The position numbers were made by a program, and so were the translations under genes. DNA of 64,000 nt from Rhizodiscina lignyota (Eukaryota > Ascomycota > Dothideomycetes > Aulographales > Rhizodiscinaceae): the NCBI GenBank assembly GCA_010015805.1, contig ML978126.1, positions 2,046,001-2,110,000 of the forward strand, read 5' to 3'. Shown piece by piece: positions 10,946-24,500 of this stretch. A model generated the notes under the pieces. The model was not told the DNA's origin and ran no database searches. It saw only the letters and a list, made by a program, of their open reading frames with translations. The stretch's first letter is position 1; each line of letters opens with the position of its first letter.

Positions 10946-12435
10946 TCATGTCCGAATAATATCACCAGCCTTATTAACCTGCACCCTCTTATCCTCGCCC
11001 ACACTGACAATACCCACATGCTTATCCCAGCATACCCCAAACACCTTCAACCCTTCCCCTCCCACAGGCGCCTTGCTCTTCCCCTTCTCTTTCAGAATCT
11101 CTCGCGGAATGACGTACACACTCTCCCCAACCTGTCCTCCACCAACTTCACCCACCCCTGGCCGCACGCTCCGGATATCCCAGACTCGGCACGTCCCATC
11201 GTGACTACCGCTTACGAGCCCATAAGGGCTATCGGGATCGGCAGCAAGCGACACGACGCCGTTTGTGTGCCCGCGCAGTGTCATCGCTGCGATGGTGGTT
11301 GCGGATGCACGTGGATCGATCATTGTGATATGCCGGGCACTCGTGCCTGCGGCGAGTAAATTGGCGCCGTTCATCGCAGCGAGTGAGAGCAATGGGTGTG
11401 CGGTTGTACGTGTATCGACGCATGCACTCGTTGTTAGATCCCATGTCCGTATTGTGTGGTCCCAGGATGCGGAGTAGCCGACTGTGTGATCGGTGGGCGA
11501 GAAGATGGCTGAAGACACGACGTCGGTGTGGCCAGTGAGGAGAGATAGTGGACCGCGTTGGGTGCCTGTTTTTGACGGAGTTGGATGGCTAAGTTTGCGA
11601 CGTTTGTTGCGTGCTTTGGGGATGAGGTTTTCTGGAGCTGAAGGCGCTTCGGATTTCTTGGTCGTCCACAGGCCAACGCTACGGTCGCTAGATGAGGAGA
11701 GGATGCGGGAGGATTGCGAATGCACAGCTATGGAATCAACACTGGATTTATGGCCATATAACTCGAGCGTTGGTGTGAGCGTAGCACTCTCTTCTGAGTA
11801 GTCCCATACTCGGATCGTTCGATCCATGCTCGAGGACGCGATCTTCTGAGGCGAGATGAATTTGACAGACTTGATGGCGAGGGTGTGTCCACCCTCATCT
11901 GGCGCATTGGATGTGGCAATGACTTCGTTGGACATATTCCACATTCGAAACAACCCGTCATAGCCTCCGGATAGTATCCTCTCCTGTCCAGATGACACCT
12001 CTTCAGCTTCTCTTACGGCGGGTGACGATCCGGATAGAACATCCACAGAGCTGATCCAATCATCGTGCTCGTACGATGAGACATGTAGTGGAGGGATGAG
12101 AGCGCGTACGTATTCAACCGTAAGCGTTGTTTCCGCTGATATGCCATTGGCAGTGAGGAATTCGTCGATGGAGGTGCGAAGGAATTGGCCATTGATGAGG
12201 AATTCGAAAGGTACGGGTCGCTCGGTTTGCAAGAGGTTGTTTACGAGCGTCGAGAGGGCATATCTTCGGAATCCTGGACAGCAGTCAATTAGGCTACACC
12301 TCGATACAATTAAATGGAAGACATACCTGTTGAGACAAGGAGTGGGCCGGGGTCATCGGGGAGTTCAATGTCCGGATACCTAGTGGTGAGCTGGATTCTG
12401 ACCTGCGCCGTTTTTGTTTCCTCTGTGGAAGCCAT
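10946..12435 (-). CDS. YTM1: Ribosome biogenesis protein YTM1 (WD40)
   Basis: Two exons, 12435-12327 and 12273-10946, with a 53-nt intron; 478 residues. The first exon supplies the start of the ubiquitin-like N-terminal domain (strand [19 protein letters not shown]) and the second continues it as [15 protein letters not shown], the arrangement of the YTM1 family. WD40 repeats follow from about residue 110, with clear blade ends such as [15 protein letters not shown] and CRVWDIRS. In yeast Ytm1 forms a complex with Nop7 and Erb1 and is removed from pre-60S particles by Rea1/Mdn1 through the N-terminal UBL; its conservation here implies the same nucleolar role. The length is close to that of other fungal YTM1 proteins. 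The gene is divergent from TPS3. The first exon would be missed by a search for one long frame. Confidence 0.95.
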
Positions 12436-13358
12436 TGCGGTCGATAGTGCGAGGCTGGGATGCGAGCTTTAATTCTCAGCAGTGGTTGCAAAAATTCCAG
12501 CTCCGATCTAATCTGGATCTAATCGCTTGGCATCGTGGCATATTCCCATTGGGCGACTCGTGCGCCCCAGGTTCGGCTCGTTCCGGCGAGGATATGATGG
12601 CAATCCGCACTGCTTGGAGCTGACTCGATTGCTCTGTTCAGCAGTTTTGCGGCCTTGATTTCTGGTGCTCCCTTGGTAAGCCGGCCTAGTTCCACTCCTG
12701 GGATGGCCATGCATCCTCAGCTTGCACAAGCAACTATATTATGGCTTCCTGTGCTTCCACCTCGTACGGCCCTGAATCATCGGCACCGAAAGGGCCATTC
12801 CCATATCTAGCTGAACCCACACCGTGTGGCATGGTACCTTGATTTGCGTAGCGATATGGCCCAATTGTAGAACTCCGAGCTCGATATCACCCCATTCATA
12901 GAGAAAAACCACCAGCACACGAATGTCAAGATGACGTAGGCGTCAAAACACCTTGACAACCTCTCATAAAAAGACGCGCAGCGTCGCAGAGCATCCTCCA
13001 TAAGCTCTAGGACCTGCAGTAACACCGCCAGAGGGCAAGCTGACCTTCCTGCAAGCGAGCATTGCTGTCTCGGCAAGCTTCTTGCTCCTGCGGCTCTGAT
13101 TTTAGCTGCCCGCTTCCGCACTCTGGGGTTGCTGGTGGCCTTCAAATCCTTGCAGCGTCGCAAACACGCAGCAGTGACGTCTTGCGCCTCGCTTTAAAAT
13201 TACCCACCGTCTCCCGGTCCGCGCTTGCACACTGTCAGACTTTATTTTCCTCCTCCCCCCAAGTGTTCCAAAGACTCCAATTCTTCTGATTGCTAGCTAC
13301 CGCGTTCCTACGATTTCCAGGAAGGGTCCGTCCCTTTCCTGAGAGCTACTCGATCAAG
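12436..13358. other. Divergent promoter between YTM1 and TPS3
   Basis: A 923-bp spacer between two divergent starts. It contains overlapping short frames of no recognisable content and a C-rich run (about 13250-13260) close to the TPS3 leader. No element could be assigned with confidence. Confidence 0.4.
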
Positions 13359-16238
13359 ATGCCCACTTTTATCGTCTCTCTGTAAGTTGCTCCAGAACAG
13401 CCCAGCAAAGCTCGATAAACATCGAAAAGTCCAATTGAACTGTTTGCTGACTCGAGCAGCTTCTTACCGTACACCATCGACTTCCATGACCTCCCCACAC
13501 CAGCTCGCCGTTCAAGCCCACCTCCGTTCCTCAACCGCAAAGACTCTGCTCCCGACATCAACACAAGGACAAGCCTCTTCCCCCAAGGGACACCGCCACG
13601 TACGCCCGCTGCCACGGCCGACCCTGCCGAGTTCTTCTCTCAGACTCAGCCAAGCGTTGCGACCCACTTTCTCCGACCCCATGAACCTCGCGCTCTCGTC
13701 CGCAGCGATGCGCATATACCAGAATGGGGTCGCAATTCCTTCTTCAACCAGCCCCGATCGCGTGCTGGTCCCATCCCACCTGAGACAATCCTGAAGTACG
13801 TGCAAGCGGAGAAGGACAAGAAAGATGCCGAGAAACGGCATCATTCGCGAACGCCTTCGAGGCACCACAGGCGCATGGCATCTGGAAGAATTCCGGGCTC
13901 CCCCCGCTCCAGAACACTCAGCAAAGAGCGCGAAGGGTGGAGCACCGAGTGGACTGTCGAGCCAGCTGTCCAAGGAAATGGTGGCCTCACAAACGCTATA
14001 CGCGCCGCAACCGAAACTGGATCAATGAACGACGTTTTCTGGGTTGGAACTGTGGGCTTTCCTACCGATTCGCTCGAGGGCTCGATGAGAGATGAGATTC
14101 GGGAGAAACTCGATAACGAGTATGATGCGTTGACTGTGTATGTCAGTGATAGCGACTTGGATGGACACTACACGCACTACTGCAAGACGATCTTGTGGCC
14201 CGTCTTCCACTACCAGATCCCAGATCATCCCAAGAGCAAGGCGTACGAGGATCATTCGTACAACTTCTACAGGAATGTAAATCGCGCCTTTGCGGATAAG
14301 ATTATCAAGAGCTACAAGCGCGGTGATGTCATCTGGATCAACGACTACCACCTCCTGCTCGTACCGGGAATGGTGAGGGAGAAGCTGCCGGACGCGCAGA
14401 TTGGCTTCTTCCTGCATACCGCCTTCCCCTCGTCCGAAGTGTTCCGCTGTCTGTCTGTTCGAAAAGAGCTTCTGGAGGGTATGCTCGGTGCAAATCTGGT
14501 TGCGTTCCAGAGCCCAGAGTACTCGGAGCACTTTTTGACGACGTGCAGTCGACTGCTCGTTGTTGAAGCTACCGCGGACGGTGTGCAGCTTGAAGACCGT
14601 TTTGTCGATGTCGCCTCTGTGCCCATTGGTATCGATCCAAAGGGTCTGAATCAGGCACGAGCAGATCCAGATGTCATGGAGTGGATCGACGTGATGCAGC
14701 AGCGGTACAAGGGCAAGAAGTTGATTGTCGCGAGAGATCAACTGGACAACATTCGAGGAGTCCGACAAAAGTTACTTGCCTTTGAGCTATTCCTCAACAA
14801 GAATCCTGACTGGCGTGAGAAGGTCGTTCTCATTCAAGTCGCAACATCAACTGCCGAGAATACTGAGCTAGCCGCAACTGTCTCTGATATTGTCACTCGT
14901 ATCGACAGCATACACTCCACACTTGCTCATCAGCCGCTCGTCTTCCTCCGTCAAGACATTGCCTTTTCTCAATACCTTGCTCTCCTCTCTGTCGCAGACG
15001 TCCTCTTAATCACGAGCTTACGCGAAGGCATGAACCTTACATGCCATGAGTACGTTCTCTGTCAAGATGGCAAATACACGGACAAGAAGTTTGGGCCTAT
15101 CATTCTCTCTGAGTTCACGGGAAGCGCTTCCGTCCTCGGATCCAATGTCCTGACCATCAATCCTTGGGATTACCAGCAATGTGCCAATGATATCAGAATC
15201 GCTTTGGAGATGCCTGATAACGAAAAGGAGCGCCGCTACAACCACGTTAGAGACATCGTCACGCATCAAACGGGTGAATTCTGGTGCTCGACTCTATCGA
15301 AGCGCCTCGCCAAGGTCTACGAGGAGCAGTATTCGCGCGATACGATGAGTATCCCTCGTCTATCTCTCACAAAGCTCAGTGTGCAGTACCAGAAGAGCAA
15401 CACTCGCGTCTTCATCCTCGACTACGAAGGCACGCTGGCGACCCTTAGCACCCCGAAGAACGTCCATCTCTCATCGCCGCAGCGTGTCATCGACGCGCTC
15501 AACGACATTATCAGCGATGAGAAGAACATTGTTTACGTCATGTCAGGCCGCACACCCGAGGAACTCGAACGCCTCTTCATCCGCGTGCCCAGCCTCGGCT
15601 TGATCGCCGAGAACGGTTGCTTTGTACGGGAGTTTGGCCAGAATGAGTGGATCGCGTTCCCAGACCTCTCCAAGGTCGAGCAGTGGAAAGAGAGCGTCAA
15701 GAACATCCTCCAGTACTACATCGAGCGCGTCGAAGGTTCCGAAATCGACGAGCGCTATTGCAGTCTGCGCTTCAACTACGCTCGCGCCGAGGACGGAGAT
15801 GCCGCGGCGCGCCAGGCTGGTGATTGTGCGAATCATATCAATGATGCGTGCGGTAGCCAGCGCGTGCATGCTGTGCCCGTCGACAAGGCTGTGCTCATTG
15901 AGCCGATTGAATGGAGCAAGGGTACCGCTGCCGCGCACATCTTTGAGGGTTTGGTGGAGCAGAAGAAGAATGGTGGCGTCGAGTTCTTGATGGTTGCGGG
16001 TGATGATCGAGAGGATGAAGTTATCTTCCGCTGGGCGAATGGTCTTCAGAAGGAGGGCCTCGTCAAGGAGGTCATCACTGTTAGTGTGGGTAAGAGGAAT
16101 ACGGAAGCGTTGGCTACATTGACGCAGGGCACGAGTGGTAAGTTGTCATCGTCGCCTCATTGGAAAGAATATGATCTATTGACACTAGGATCTGCAGGTC
16201 TCCTCATGGCTCTCCAAAAGCTTGCAAAGCTGCGCTAA
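13359..16238 (+). CDS. TPS3: TPS3-like trehalose synthase complex regulatory subunit
   Basis: Three exons, 13359-13381, 13460-16137 and 16198-16238; 913 residues. The tiny first exon encodes MPTFIVSL and exon 2 continues FLPYTIDF, the conserved N-terminus of large fungal trehalose complex subunits. A Ser/Pro/Arg-rich region runs to about 160, then a GT20 glycosyltransferase domain (about 165-640), then a HAD trehalose-phosphatase-like domain. The phosphatase nucleophile motif reads DYEGTL at about 661 instead of DxDGT, so the general acid/base Asp is Glu, while the later GDDREDE motif is kept. The loss of DxDGT points to the regulatory Tps3/Tsl1 class (known in yeast to scaffold Tps1 and Tps2) rather than Tps2. 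The 60-nt last intron is a multiple of three and free of stops; splicing it gives the normal family ending (GTSGLLMALQKLAKL). Confidence 0.88.
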
Positions 16239-16897
16239 GCATATTCTGCTCGCTACCCAACTGAACGCTCCGCAAATGCACCGACTACTGATCAAATGCA
16301 CTTCCTATTCGCGCAATGGTCATACTACGTTGTCTTACTCGATTTTTCTTTCTCGATGTTCCTCGAAGAACCAGAAGGACACACTCTACTCCTCTCCCGA
16401 CATTTCCCTTAATCCCTAACCTTTCACGACTGTCTTTTCTACCGCATAGCACCTTCAATTGTTTTGCTTCACATGCACGATACCAATACCCCAATACCTA
16501 GATAGCATGGCTTTCCCCTCTTCAGAAGAGCACAGTTTGTACGAGCAATACGGCGAGCATAGGCATAGCGGATGGCGCAATGGCCGGGCTCTTTCTTTAT
16601 GTACCTACGACACAAGAAAAAACCACTACAAAATGCGTGTATGCAAAAGAAACTTCCCCAAGACTCAATCACAATGATATCGAACTCGCTGTGAGAACAG
16701 AAACAAAAGAACAGAAAAAGAATAATGCATATTAAAACTCGCGCTATCACTTCCAATCCCCTCCTCTAGCCCAAGCGAGGAGCAGCCAATTTAATGCACC
16801 AACCAAGCCCTAGACCAATCCCCAAAGCCAAGTGCCTTTCCGCTTATACATAGCTCTCAACATTGCTTTCATTGCCCCACCATTCTCCAACTCGTCA
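16239..16897. other. Convergent intergenic region
   Basis: The 3' ends of TPS3 and the ArfGAP gene face each other here. Short frames only. The segment 16600-16740 is A-rich and probably contains polyadenylation signals for one or both genes. Confidence 0.4.
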
Positions 16898-19219
16898 TCA
16901 CCGAACGTATCTCGCGCTCAACCCTGCAAACGCATCAGGACTGTGCCGCCCACTCATACTCAGCCCCATGAAATCAACGCTCTCCCGGCTCCCAGCAGCG
17001 CCAATGCTGCTCACCCCGGTTGCCATCCCGCCCACTGCAGGAGCTGAACCTCCACCAGCAGCAGGCATCGCGAACGCGGAAGAGTTTGACGAGCTTGGCG
17101 GCTCACCGTTCTCGGCGACGGGCGCGAGCGTGCTGAAGGGATTGAGGTTGCCGGTGGCGGGGCCGCCGACGGGCATTGTGACGCTGCGCTTTGGGTGGGA
17201 GAGGGGTGGTGCGGAGTGGGTGTCGGGAGGGGTGTTTGGATCGCTGGGGAGTGTGGCAGAGGGGCGTGGAGGAGCGAGGTGTGGCATGTTGTAGAGGGCG
17301 AGGATGGAGGATTTGTCGTGGCGGATTGGCATGGTGGGGTGTTGTGATTGTTGGAAGGGCTGTGGTTGAGGTTGGGTTTGGGGTTGTTGGAATGGCTGCT
17401 GCTGTGGCGCTTGCGGTTGCTGGGCTTGCTGTGGACTGAATGATTGCTGTTGAGCTTGAAGTTGTGGTTGCGGTTGTCCTGCGAACTGCTGGAATTGGTT
17501 CTGAGGCTGGGATTGAGGTTGCTGATGCTGCTGAGAGAATGGCTGCTGATCCAACGGAAATGTCCAAGACTGCTGTTGGGACTGCGATCCAGCGGGCTGC
17601 GAGCTGAACGGTGAGGTGCTTGGCTGCTGAAGCTGTGATGGCGTCAATCCAAAGGGATTTGAGTTCGCCGAAGTGGTGAAGACTTGAGATCGCGACTGCC
17701 TCAAGAAAGGATTGTGCGCCTGCTGTGGCGGCTGCTGGCTTTGGTCAAACGATTGCTGCCCATTCGACATGAGCTGTGAATTCAGTGGAGCGAATGGAGG
17801 TTGGTAGGTGGATACAGGAGGAGGGGTATAGGTCTGTAGGAAGGGGTTGCTCTGATGATGCGGCGGGTTCGGAAAACCACCCGTAGAATGCGGGAACAGC
17901 TGCTGCGGTTGGTGTGATGGAGCAAGGTTAAGTGCCTGGAACGATTGGTCTAATGATGCCTGCTGCAACACGGCTGGTTGCGCTGGCATGAACGGATTAT
18001 ATGGGTTTGGAGTTGTGAAGCTGCGCGTCTGTTGGTTAACAGGAGCTTGCACGGTCTGTTGTTGATTTAGCGCATCAAACGGATTGGTCGATGTGATAGC
18101 AGCCGGCGTCTCCGTCAATGGTGGCTGAGCTGGCATCGGCGGTTGTCTGGTCTTCTGAATTGATATGCCGGCTGGAGGATCATCCTTTGGAGGCACAGCG
18201 GGACTGCCAGTTCTCGTCGGGCTCTTTGATCCCTCGCCGAGCCTGATCAGCGCTTCCACAGCCCTATCAATATTCCCATTGAGCCCTTTAAGAACAGTTG
18301 AGTTCCGTCTCTCATCTGGAAAGCCCATCTCCCGCAGTTGTGCCAGTTTCGAATCGAACGACTCGCTCGAGCTATTACCAATCGCGGATCCAAATACTCT
18401 TGACGCCTTGTTTAACCTTGGAGGTGACGTGTCTCTTCCGAAACCTCCCAACCCAGGTGAAACTGGAGGAGTTATTCGCTCTGGTCTGGGCATTGGAAAT
18501 GAGGACGACGACGAACGCAAGCCAAAGTGGAAGCGCTTGCTCGGCTTGGGAGGTAGGGGAGGCGGTGGCCCCTCTGAGCTTGTACTTGTGCTTCCTGTAT
18601 GTTGCCGCGGTGCAGGTGCGGCACCATCACTGAACGTCCTCTGCTCGTACTTCTGCCGTATAAAGCGCTCCATGGCCCCGTCCACCTCGTCGACGTCAAT
18701 CGGTATGGAAGGTCGGATGTTCCGAGGATTATATATTCGGTTGGCGGCGGCATTGCCCGTCTTCTTCATGTTCTGTGCTCATATGAGTATATATGAGAGA
18801 GTCACAACCCTCTTTCAGACGTACGTCGACCTGGTCATTACTCCAGCTGTCCATGCTCAACGACTTGACCTTCGTTACGTGCGTGCCGACCTTTCGGTGC
18901 AGCGCGGCGCAACGCAAACATAAGAATACCCCCAACTATCCCGCAGATCCCGTTAGCTTGTTGTATCCTCGATCTCCTCCATTCGAATGCGCGTCCACGT
19001 CACGTCGGGGTCGCAAAGGGGTTCGGTGGGAACTTACACTCCAACTTGCCCATCCTTCCGTCTATTAGCCATACGTCAAGCTCTCGAGGCTGAGGCGAAC
19101 ATACCTGGATTGCGCGCACCACAGTCGGCGCATTTGTCGTTGCCCGGGACGTTCTTGATCAGGTCCTGCAGGGCTCGCTCGTTCCGAGCTTGCTGCCGCT
19201 TGTTCAGCGTGCCGGCCAT
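16898..19219 (-). CDS. GTS1: ArfGAP-UBA protein, GTS1-like
   Basis: Four exons, 19219-19105, 19054-19038, 18935-18825 and 18772-16898; 705 residues. The spliced N-terminus forms an ArfGAP zinc finger: CADC at about 33-36 and CLRC at about 49-53, followed by HRKVGTHVTKVKSLSMDSW and NMKKTGNAAANRIYNP, all diagnostic. A UBA domain lies at about 218-260 (LAQLREMGFP..). The remainder is Pro/Gln-rich, with dense Gln tracts at about 450-600. ArfGAP + UBA + Gln-rich tail is the architecture of yeast Gts1, an Arf GTPase-activating protein linked to endocytosis and vesicle traffic. The second exon has only 17 nt (GGATGGGCAAG..), yet it supplies the WASW segment of the domain, including the Trp that follows the first zinc knuckle, so skipping it would destroy the finger and shift the frame. 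Confidence 0.9.
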
Positions 19220-21553
19220 GTTGTGAAAGGGAAAGGCGGGATCTGCTCTATTGCGTTATGCTCGGGCTCGACAGCATGGCAGATCTACAAATAGATGGAG
19301 CAGGCACAACAGCGGCGAACCCTGATCACGGGGGCAGGATAAGCTTAGAAAGCTGCACGAGAGTGAGGTGGTGGAGGTAAGGTCAAGGTCCTGGCTCGCG
19401 CGGGAGATCCTTTCGGACTTTGTGTGGCTGCCCCGGCCCAAAGCGACCTCCCTTTGTGGCGTCTCGCCTCCTTTCAGCTCACGAAAATGTGATTGTCCGT
19501 CTGACTTGGGAGTGCTTTGGATGCAGAGGACAGTGTTTGGCGAGGACAACTTTCAGTGTCCTCGAGTTGGCTGTGAAGTCAACGTTGCTGCCAGCAACAG
19601 TGCTACCGAGTACTTAGGCTCGGGCCGTGTAAAGGGGCAAATCGGACACAGGTGGTCGGAAAGACTTGGGCACCGTTCATCTTCTTTACTTGCGGAAAGC
19701 ATGTCGAACTTAAAGACCTGTCCAACGGAGAACATGCTGCAGGCTATTATTGACACATTAGAGAAAGCTATGGTACTCCATAAGGGAATGTACGGCTCTG
19801 CAGGTGACCCAGGACGTCACCGACCGCACAATAGGCGGTCCAACGCTGGGCCTAATAGTGCCTCATTCAATCGGTCTAGAACGCCAACATGACCGACCAA
19901 CCTACGGAGCCCTCGAAGGGAGGAGAGCGGTTGATTATGCGTTCAGTGTATGAAGTGTGATGAAGAGAAGAGCGCTGGGGAGGAGGCGAAGATTTTGCGG
20001 TGGAGGCACTGCTTAGTCATCGCGTAAGCCGCATCAAAATTCGCGCGCTTGAGCCGCAACAGTTCTCTTCCTTCACCAACTTTGGCATTCGTCTCATGCT
20101 TCCAAGTAGCAACAACCACGCCGAGCCTCCGTAATATGAAACAATCCTCCGGGCTGCGGCTCTGAGACGACGTTTGCATGCTGGATCTTGGAGCCACACG
20201 AGGATGTCGCGGAGTGCAACTCCGCTCGGCGCAGTGCATGCAGAGCTCGAGCGAGCGAGGAGGCTCAATACCTTATCTTCGGTACATAGGCACCACGATA
20301 TGCCTGCCTCTCGAGTCGTCTCATGACCTTGAAGCATACTTCATCATCAGTGGGAGAGCAAACTCACGGGTTTTAGCAGGCCCACGTCTTCTCCACCCTG
20401 ATGTTTCTTCTCTCTATAGGGCATCAGGACTATTCAAACGGACGGACACACCAATGTTTCGTAATGATAATGCGGCATCATGCCATCGAAATTTGAAATC
20501 CAGCCATCACTTTTCACTCCCATCAACTACAATTCCATGGAACTCTGGTGACCGTGCTCGTGCGATATCGCTTAGGCTAAACTGATTGGCCCCGAGCTCC
20601 ATCAGCAGAAATACGATGACGAGCTGCCCCAACGGAGTGCACGTTGCCTTATCGATGGGTTCTTCCAAGGTCGCAGCAAGTTTTGAGTGCATTCGCTCGA
20701 CTCTTGGTGCGTCTAATTTCCGAGCGGACCTTCCCGGCTCGGGGCGTCATGCTTCTAAAAGTTTCTCTGCTGTAGCTTCGAGCATATATCACACCGGCCC
20801 CGGCAACGATCATACAGGCCGTATAGGAGGCGATAATCGACCTTATATTCGTCATGCTGCCTGAAAAGGCGAGCGGGAGGTGGCTCAAGGCACGGAAGGG
20901 GAGGACTCGAAATGAAGTGTGGCTGGTGCCCTCTGATTCAGATTGCGTGGGGCTCTGTGGCTGGCGCTTCTTGCGGCTGCTTAATCTCCACTCCCTGAAA
21001 TAAGATCCCCGGCGATCACGATTTAGTGACGCGCTTGACGGCTGGGGTTGTGGGCGGAGGCCTTGGACAATTGGTCGGCGTCGGCCCCAGACATTGCTCG
21101 TGGAGCACGAAACAGCGTGGCGCTTCCGCTATGGAGCTGCGGTCATCCCTGCATCGAACGAGCTTCCAGGATGCTTCCGACCATGTTTACCTTGCCTCAT
21201 TTCCAGACTGCCTTCCGCACCCCGGTGCTGTGTTCGAAACTCTCCCATTCCTCAATTCCTCATTGCGAGCTCATCGGATTTCCCATCTTCACTTTGCTGC
21301 GTGGACGATGCCCGTGGCATTGTTTGCATAGGCAGCAGGAGACCCTTTTGTGACTAGCTGAGCATCGACACATCCCCGAGCACCGCACTTGGTGGTTACC
21401 TCAGCTACGCCTGATGAACTCGACAATACAACTGTGAATTGTGATTGTTATCCATACACGACCAGTTATGACCTCACGTTCATTTTGAAGTTACTTTGAC
21501 CTGAGCGTCTTCTAATTTTCAAAACTTTCTTTCAACCCTTTTCAGCCTTCAAT
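19220..21553. other. Long spacer with divergent promoters
   Basis: 2.3 kb between the ArfGAP start (minus) and the MGNEQS gene (plus). Frames up to 174 codons (19368-19892, plus) exist, but none has a conserved motif, and overlapping frames on both strands look equally likely. A long leader or non-coding transcript is possible. I call no gene. Confidence 0.4.
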
Positions 21554-24500
21554 ATGGGCAACGAACAATCAGCCTTGTCCCCTCGGGAACACAACAAGCT
21601 GACGAAACCTCGAACAAATCGACATGCCCCCGCAAACAGTTTTCGAGCTTCCCAACTGCGAGATTCGAGATCTATAATTTCCGACTACGACGAAAGCAAA
21701 CTTTCAATATCACGCTCAGATACCAATGACAGCAAACATATGCGTGAGTTGCGGAAACAGCTCCAATCGGAACTCTTTGGCTCTCGAGAGCTACTACGAA
21801 CTAGCGATGACCAATACGAGGATGAGTCTTCGACGAGTCGCCGCAGTCGTGCGTCCCGCGTGTCGAGAGCCAATTCACTAGCCACTGAGCAGCCCAGTAG
21901 TCATGCATCTACAATCAAGCTACAACATACCGGAGTTGCATCTCAGCTATCACTACTATCAGAGAGTTCTCCAGTGGATAAGAAGACGGCAGTGGCGATG
22001 TTGCAGAGGTTCAGTAAGAATGCTTCTCCGGACGAGCTTGCTGCACTTCGTACGTATATTCTCTGTCATTTCCGGGAAGATATCCTAATATTGTGACAGA
22101 AACCGCCATAGTAGCCTCACAACCGCATGACGTCAGTCCCATCGAAGACTCTGACCCGCCTGAAGATGCAACCGACCAAGATACTTCAGCTTTAATACGT
22201 CGCCGATCCTTTGCTCCTCCAGGTCTTGCAACCCGCCACGATCGGACAGTCGAACGCCCAGTTATCAATCCACTCGGAGCACATCCGGTGCGCGAACATG
22301 ATCTAGATCTAGGAGTATTACTGAGGGAGGAACATTTGGAGGAACATGTGGAGGAGCCACTGGACGAGCCTCCAACTCTGGATCGGCTAATGGTCATGAA
22401 CCTCAGCCCCAGTGGACGAGACTCTCCATACTCAAGGGCACAAACTCCGGGCGATATGGACTATCCCCATATTGGAACATTGAAGATTGGCTCTTTGGTT
22501 GTAACGAACGGAGCTGTATCACCGGAGCCCAGCATCAGGACTGCAAGAGCTATGACCCCAACTCAGTCATTCCTCGATTTGCGGGATGACGATTATTACA
22601 CAGCATCGGAAGGTCAATCTTCTGGAACGGTGACGCCAGCAACGACTTATGAGGTTCGAAACGGGAAATTACGAATTGCGAGGTCTGTGGAGGATATACC
22701 GCCACTGCCGAATTCCGTGCATAACAGCGCCAGCATGTTCAATTTGCAGGCACCAACAAGGATCCCTGCAAGGCGACCTTCAAGCCCATTGAAACAAGAG
22801 GCAACCTGGTCCGAGCCAAATGGTGACCACATGGTCCATGACATGAAACTAGCACAGCCGCAGCTTCAGGTCCAAGCTCAAGTGCTTACTAGGAGCGCAT
22901 CCCACTTTGCACGAGGATACCTATCAGAGCTACCATCAAGTCCCTACAATGCTAGGCCGAATCTGAGTCTGAATATGAGTCGATCAGTGAGCCAGGAGTC
23001 AACTTCTCAATACTCACAGGCTACTGACGAGGGTTTTGCTGAACCGAACATGGATGAAGCTTTTGACGAGAGCTTTGTCAGTGACCCGCAATCCATCTAC
23101 TCCGAGTATGGCCAATTGGAGGCCTCGCCAGTCTCGTACACTGACGAAGACGCGATGAAGACGCCTGTGAAATTGACCCGACCGAGACAAACGAAAGCTG
23201 ACTCTGGCTATTCATCAAGCACGAGCACCAGAGGTCTTCCAACTCCACCAGATGAAAAAGACGTTTCACCACTGTCATATGAAGAGCAGGTGGACGACAG
23301 GCCAACCCGGAGAAGCACCGTGTCCCGTCGAGACCAGAGCGATGTGGAGAGCCTCTATACATTCGATCAGATGCTCAAAGAGCTTCCTCCGGTCGCCGCT
23401 TCTTACCTTGACAGCCCCAAGGTCGCACAGCCAGCCGTCAAACCAGTTCGGATGTCGCTGTTACGTTCTGTCTCCTGGGGAAGGAAATCTCGGATGTCCT
23501 TTAGTCCAATGGCCTCTACTGACACAATTCCTACGATTGCCAGCACACTGACTTCCAAGTCAAAGCCAGAAAGCAAACAGTCGAAGAAGCTGCAGAAAGC
23601 GAAACCAAAGAGCAAGGTGCCAGTCCAGGTCCAAGCGCTTCGTGCTGTCGAATCGGTCCCACGTATTCCCACTCCGATCAGAAGGAAACACTCCAACCGC
23701 TTACTCAATAATCCCGGAATGGATCACCTAGAACGCACTTATGGCTCTACTGCTGACGAAGATATGGAAGATGGTGAATCAGAATTTGGGGAACCATTCG
23801 AGATACGCTTTCCCTCGCCAGCGCCTGAAGTAGATCTAGAAGAGGCTTTGGCGAAGAACAAGAAGAAGCATCGAAGTCGGCGATTCTCAAAGGCAGCGAA
23901 GACAGTGCAGAGCGAGCCAAGCTCACGACCGCCAACGCCGCCAGAACACCGTTCGGGGATGGCAAGTTTCTTCAGGAGGGGATCTCGAGGCCCATCTATG
24001 GATCGTCCACGTCCGAGCTTCGAGGAGACGGCAGCAATGATTGCGGATTTTGGAACTGCAGCCCAGTCTCTTGGCAGTTCACCATACGATGTCGCGACTG
24101 AAATGACTCGTTCCAACTCTCGCTCAAGCGCGGCTGCGGCACGAGAAGCGGTGTACCATCCGCATCAGATCAGCACTAATGTAATACGGCGAAGAAGCTG
24201 GGTGGAAATGGACGATGAAACGGCTGCCGAATTTGCACGGAGGAGAAGTCGTGAACGTGCCGCAATTGCAGAGGCACGTGAAGCAGCTACCTACGACTTT
24301 GCGCTCCAGTCCAGGAGAATTGCGATACCTCCGAAACGACCATCCATGGGCCCAAGACCTCATAGCTTCTATGACAATATACCTGGCTCCCGTGTCTCTT
24401 CGGGAGGCTCTGTCTATTCTCTGGGAAGAGCGAGAAGCTTTGATGAGGATCGACGGCCTATTTACCCTGTTCGCGTTCCTTCTGGAGGTTCAGACAGGAG

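Noticed and set aside
19368-19892. 174-codon plus-strand frame
   Set aside because: No recognisable motif, no clear splice partners, and overlapping frames of similar length on the other strand; looks like chance.
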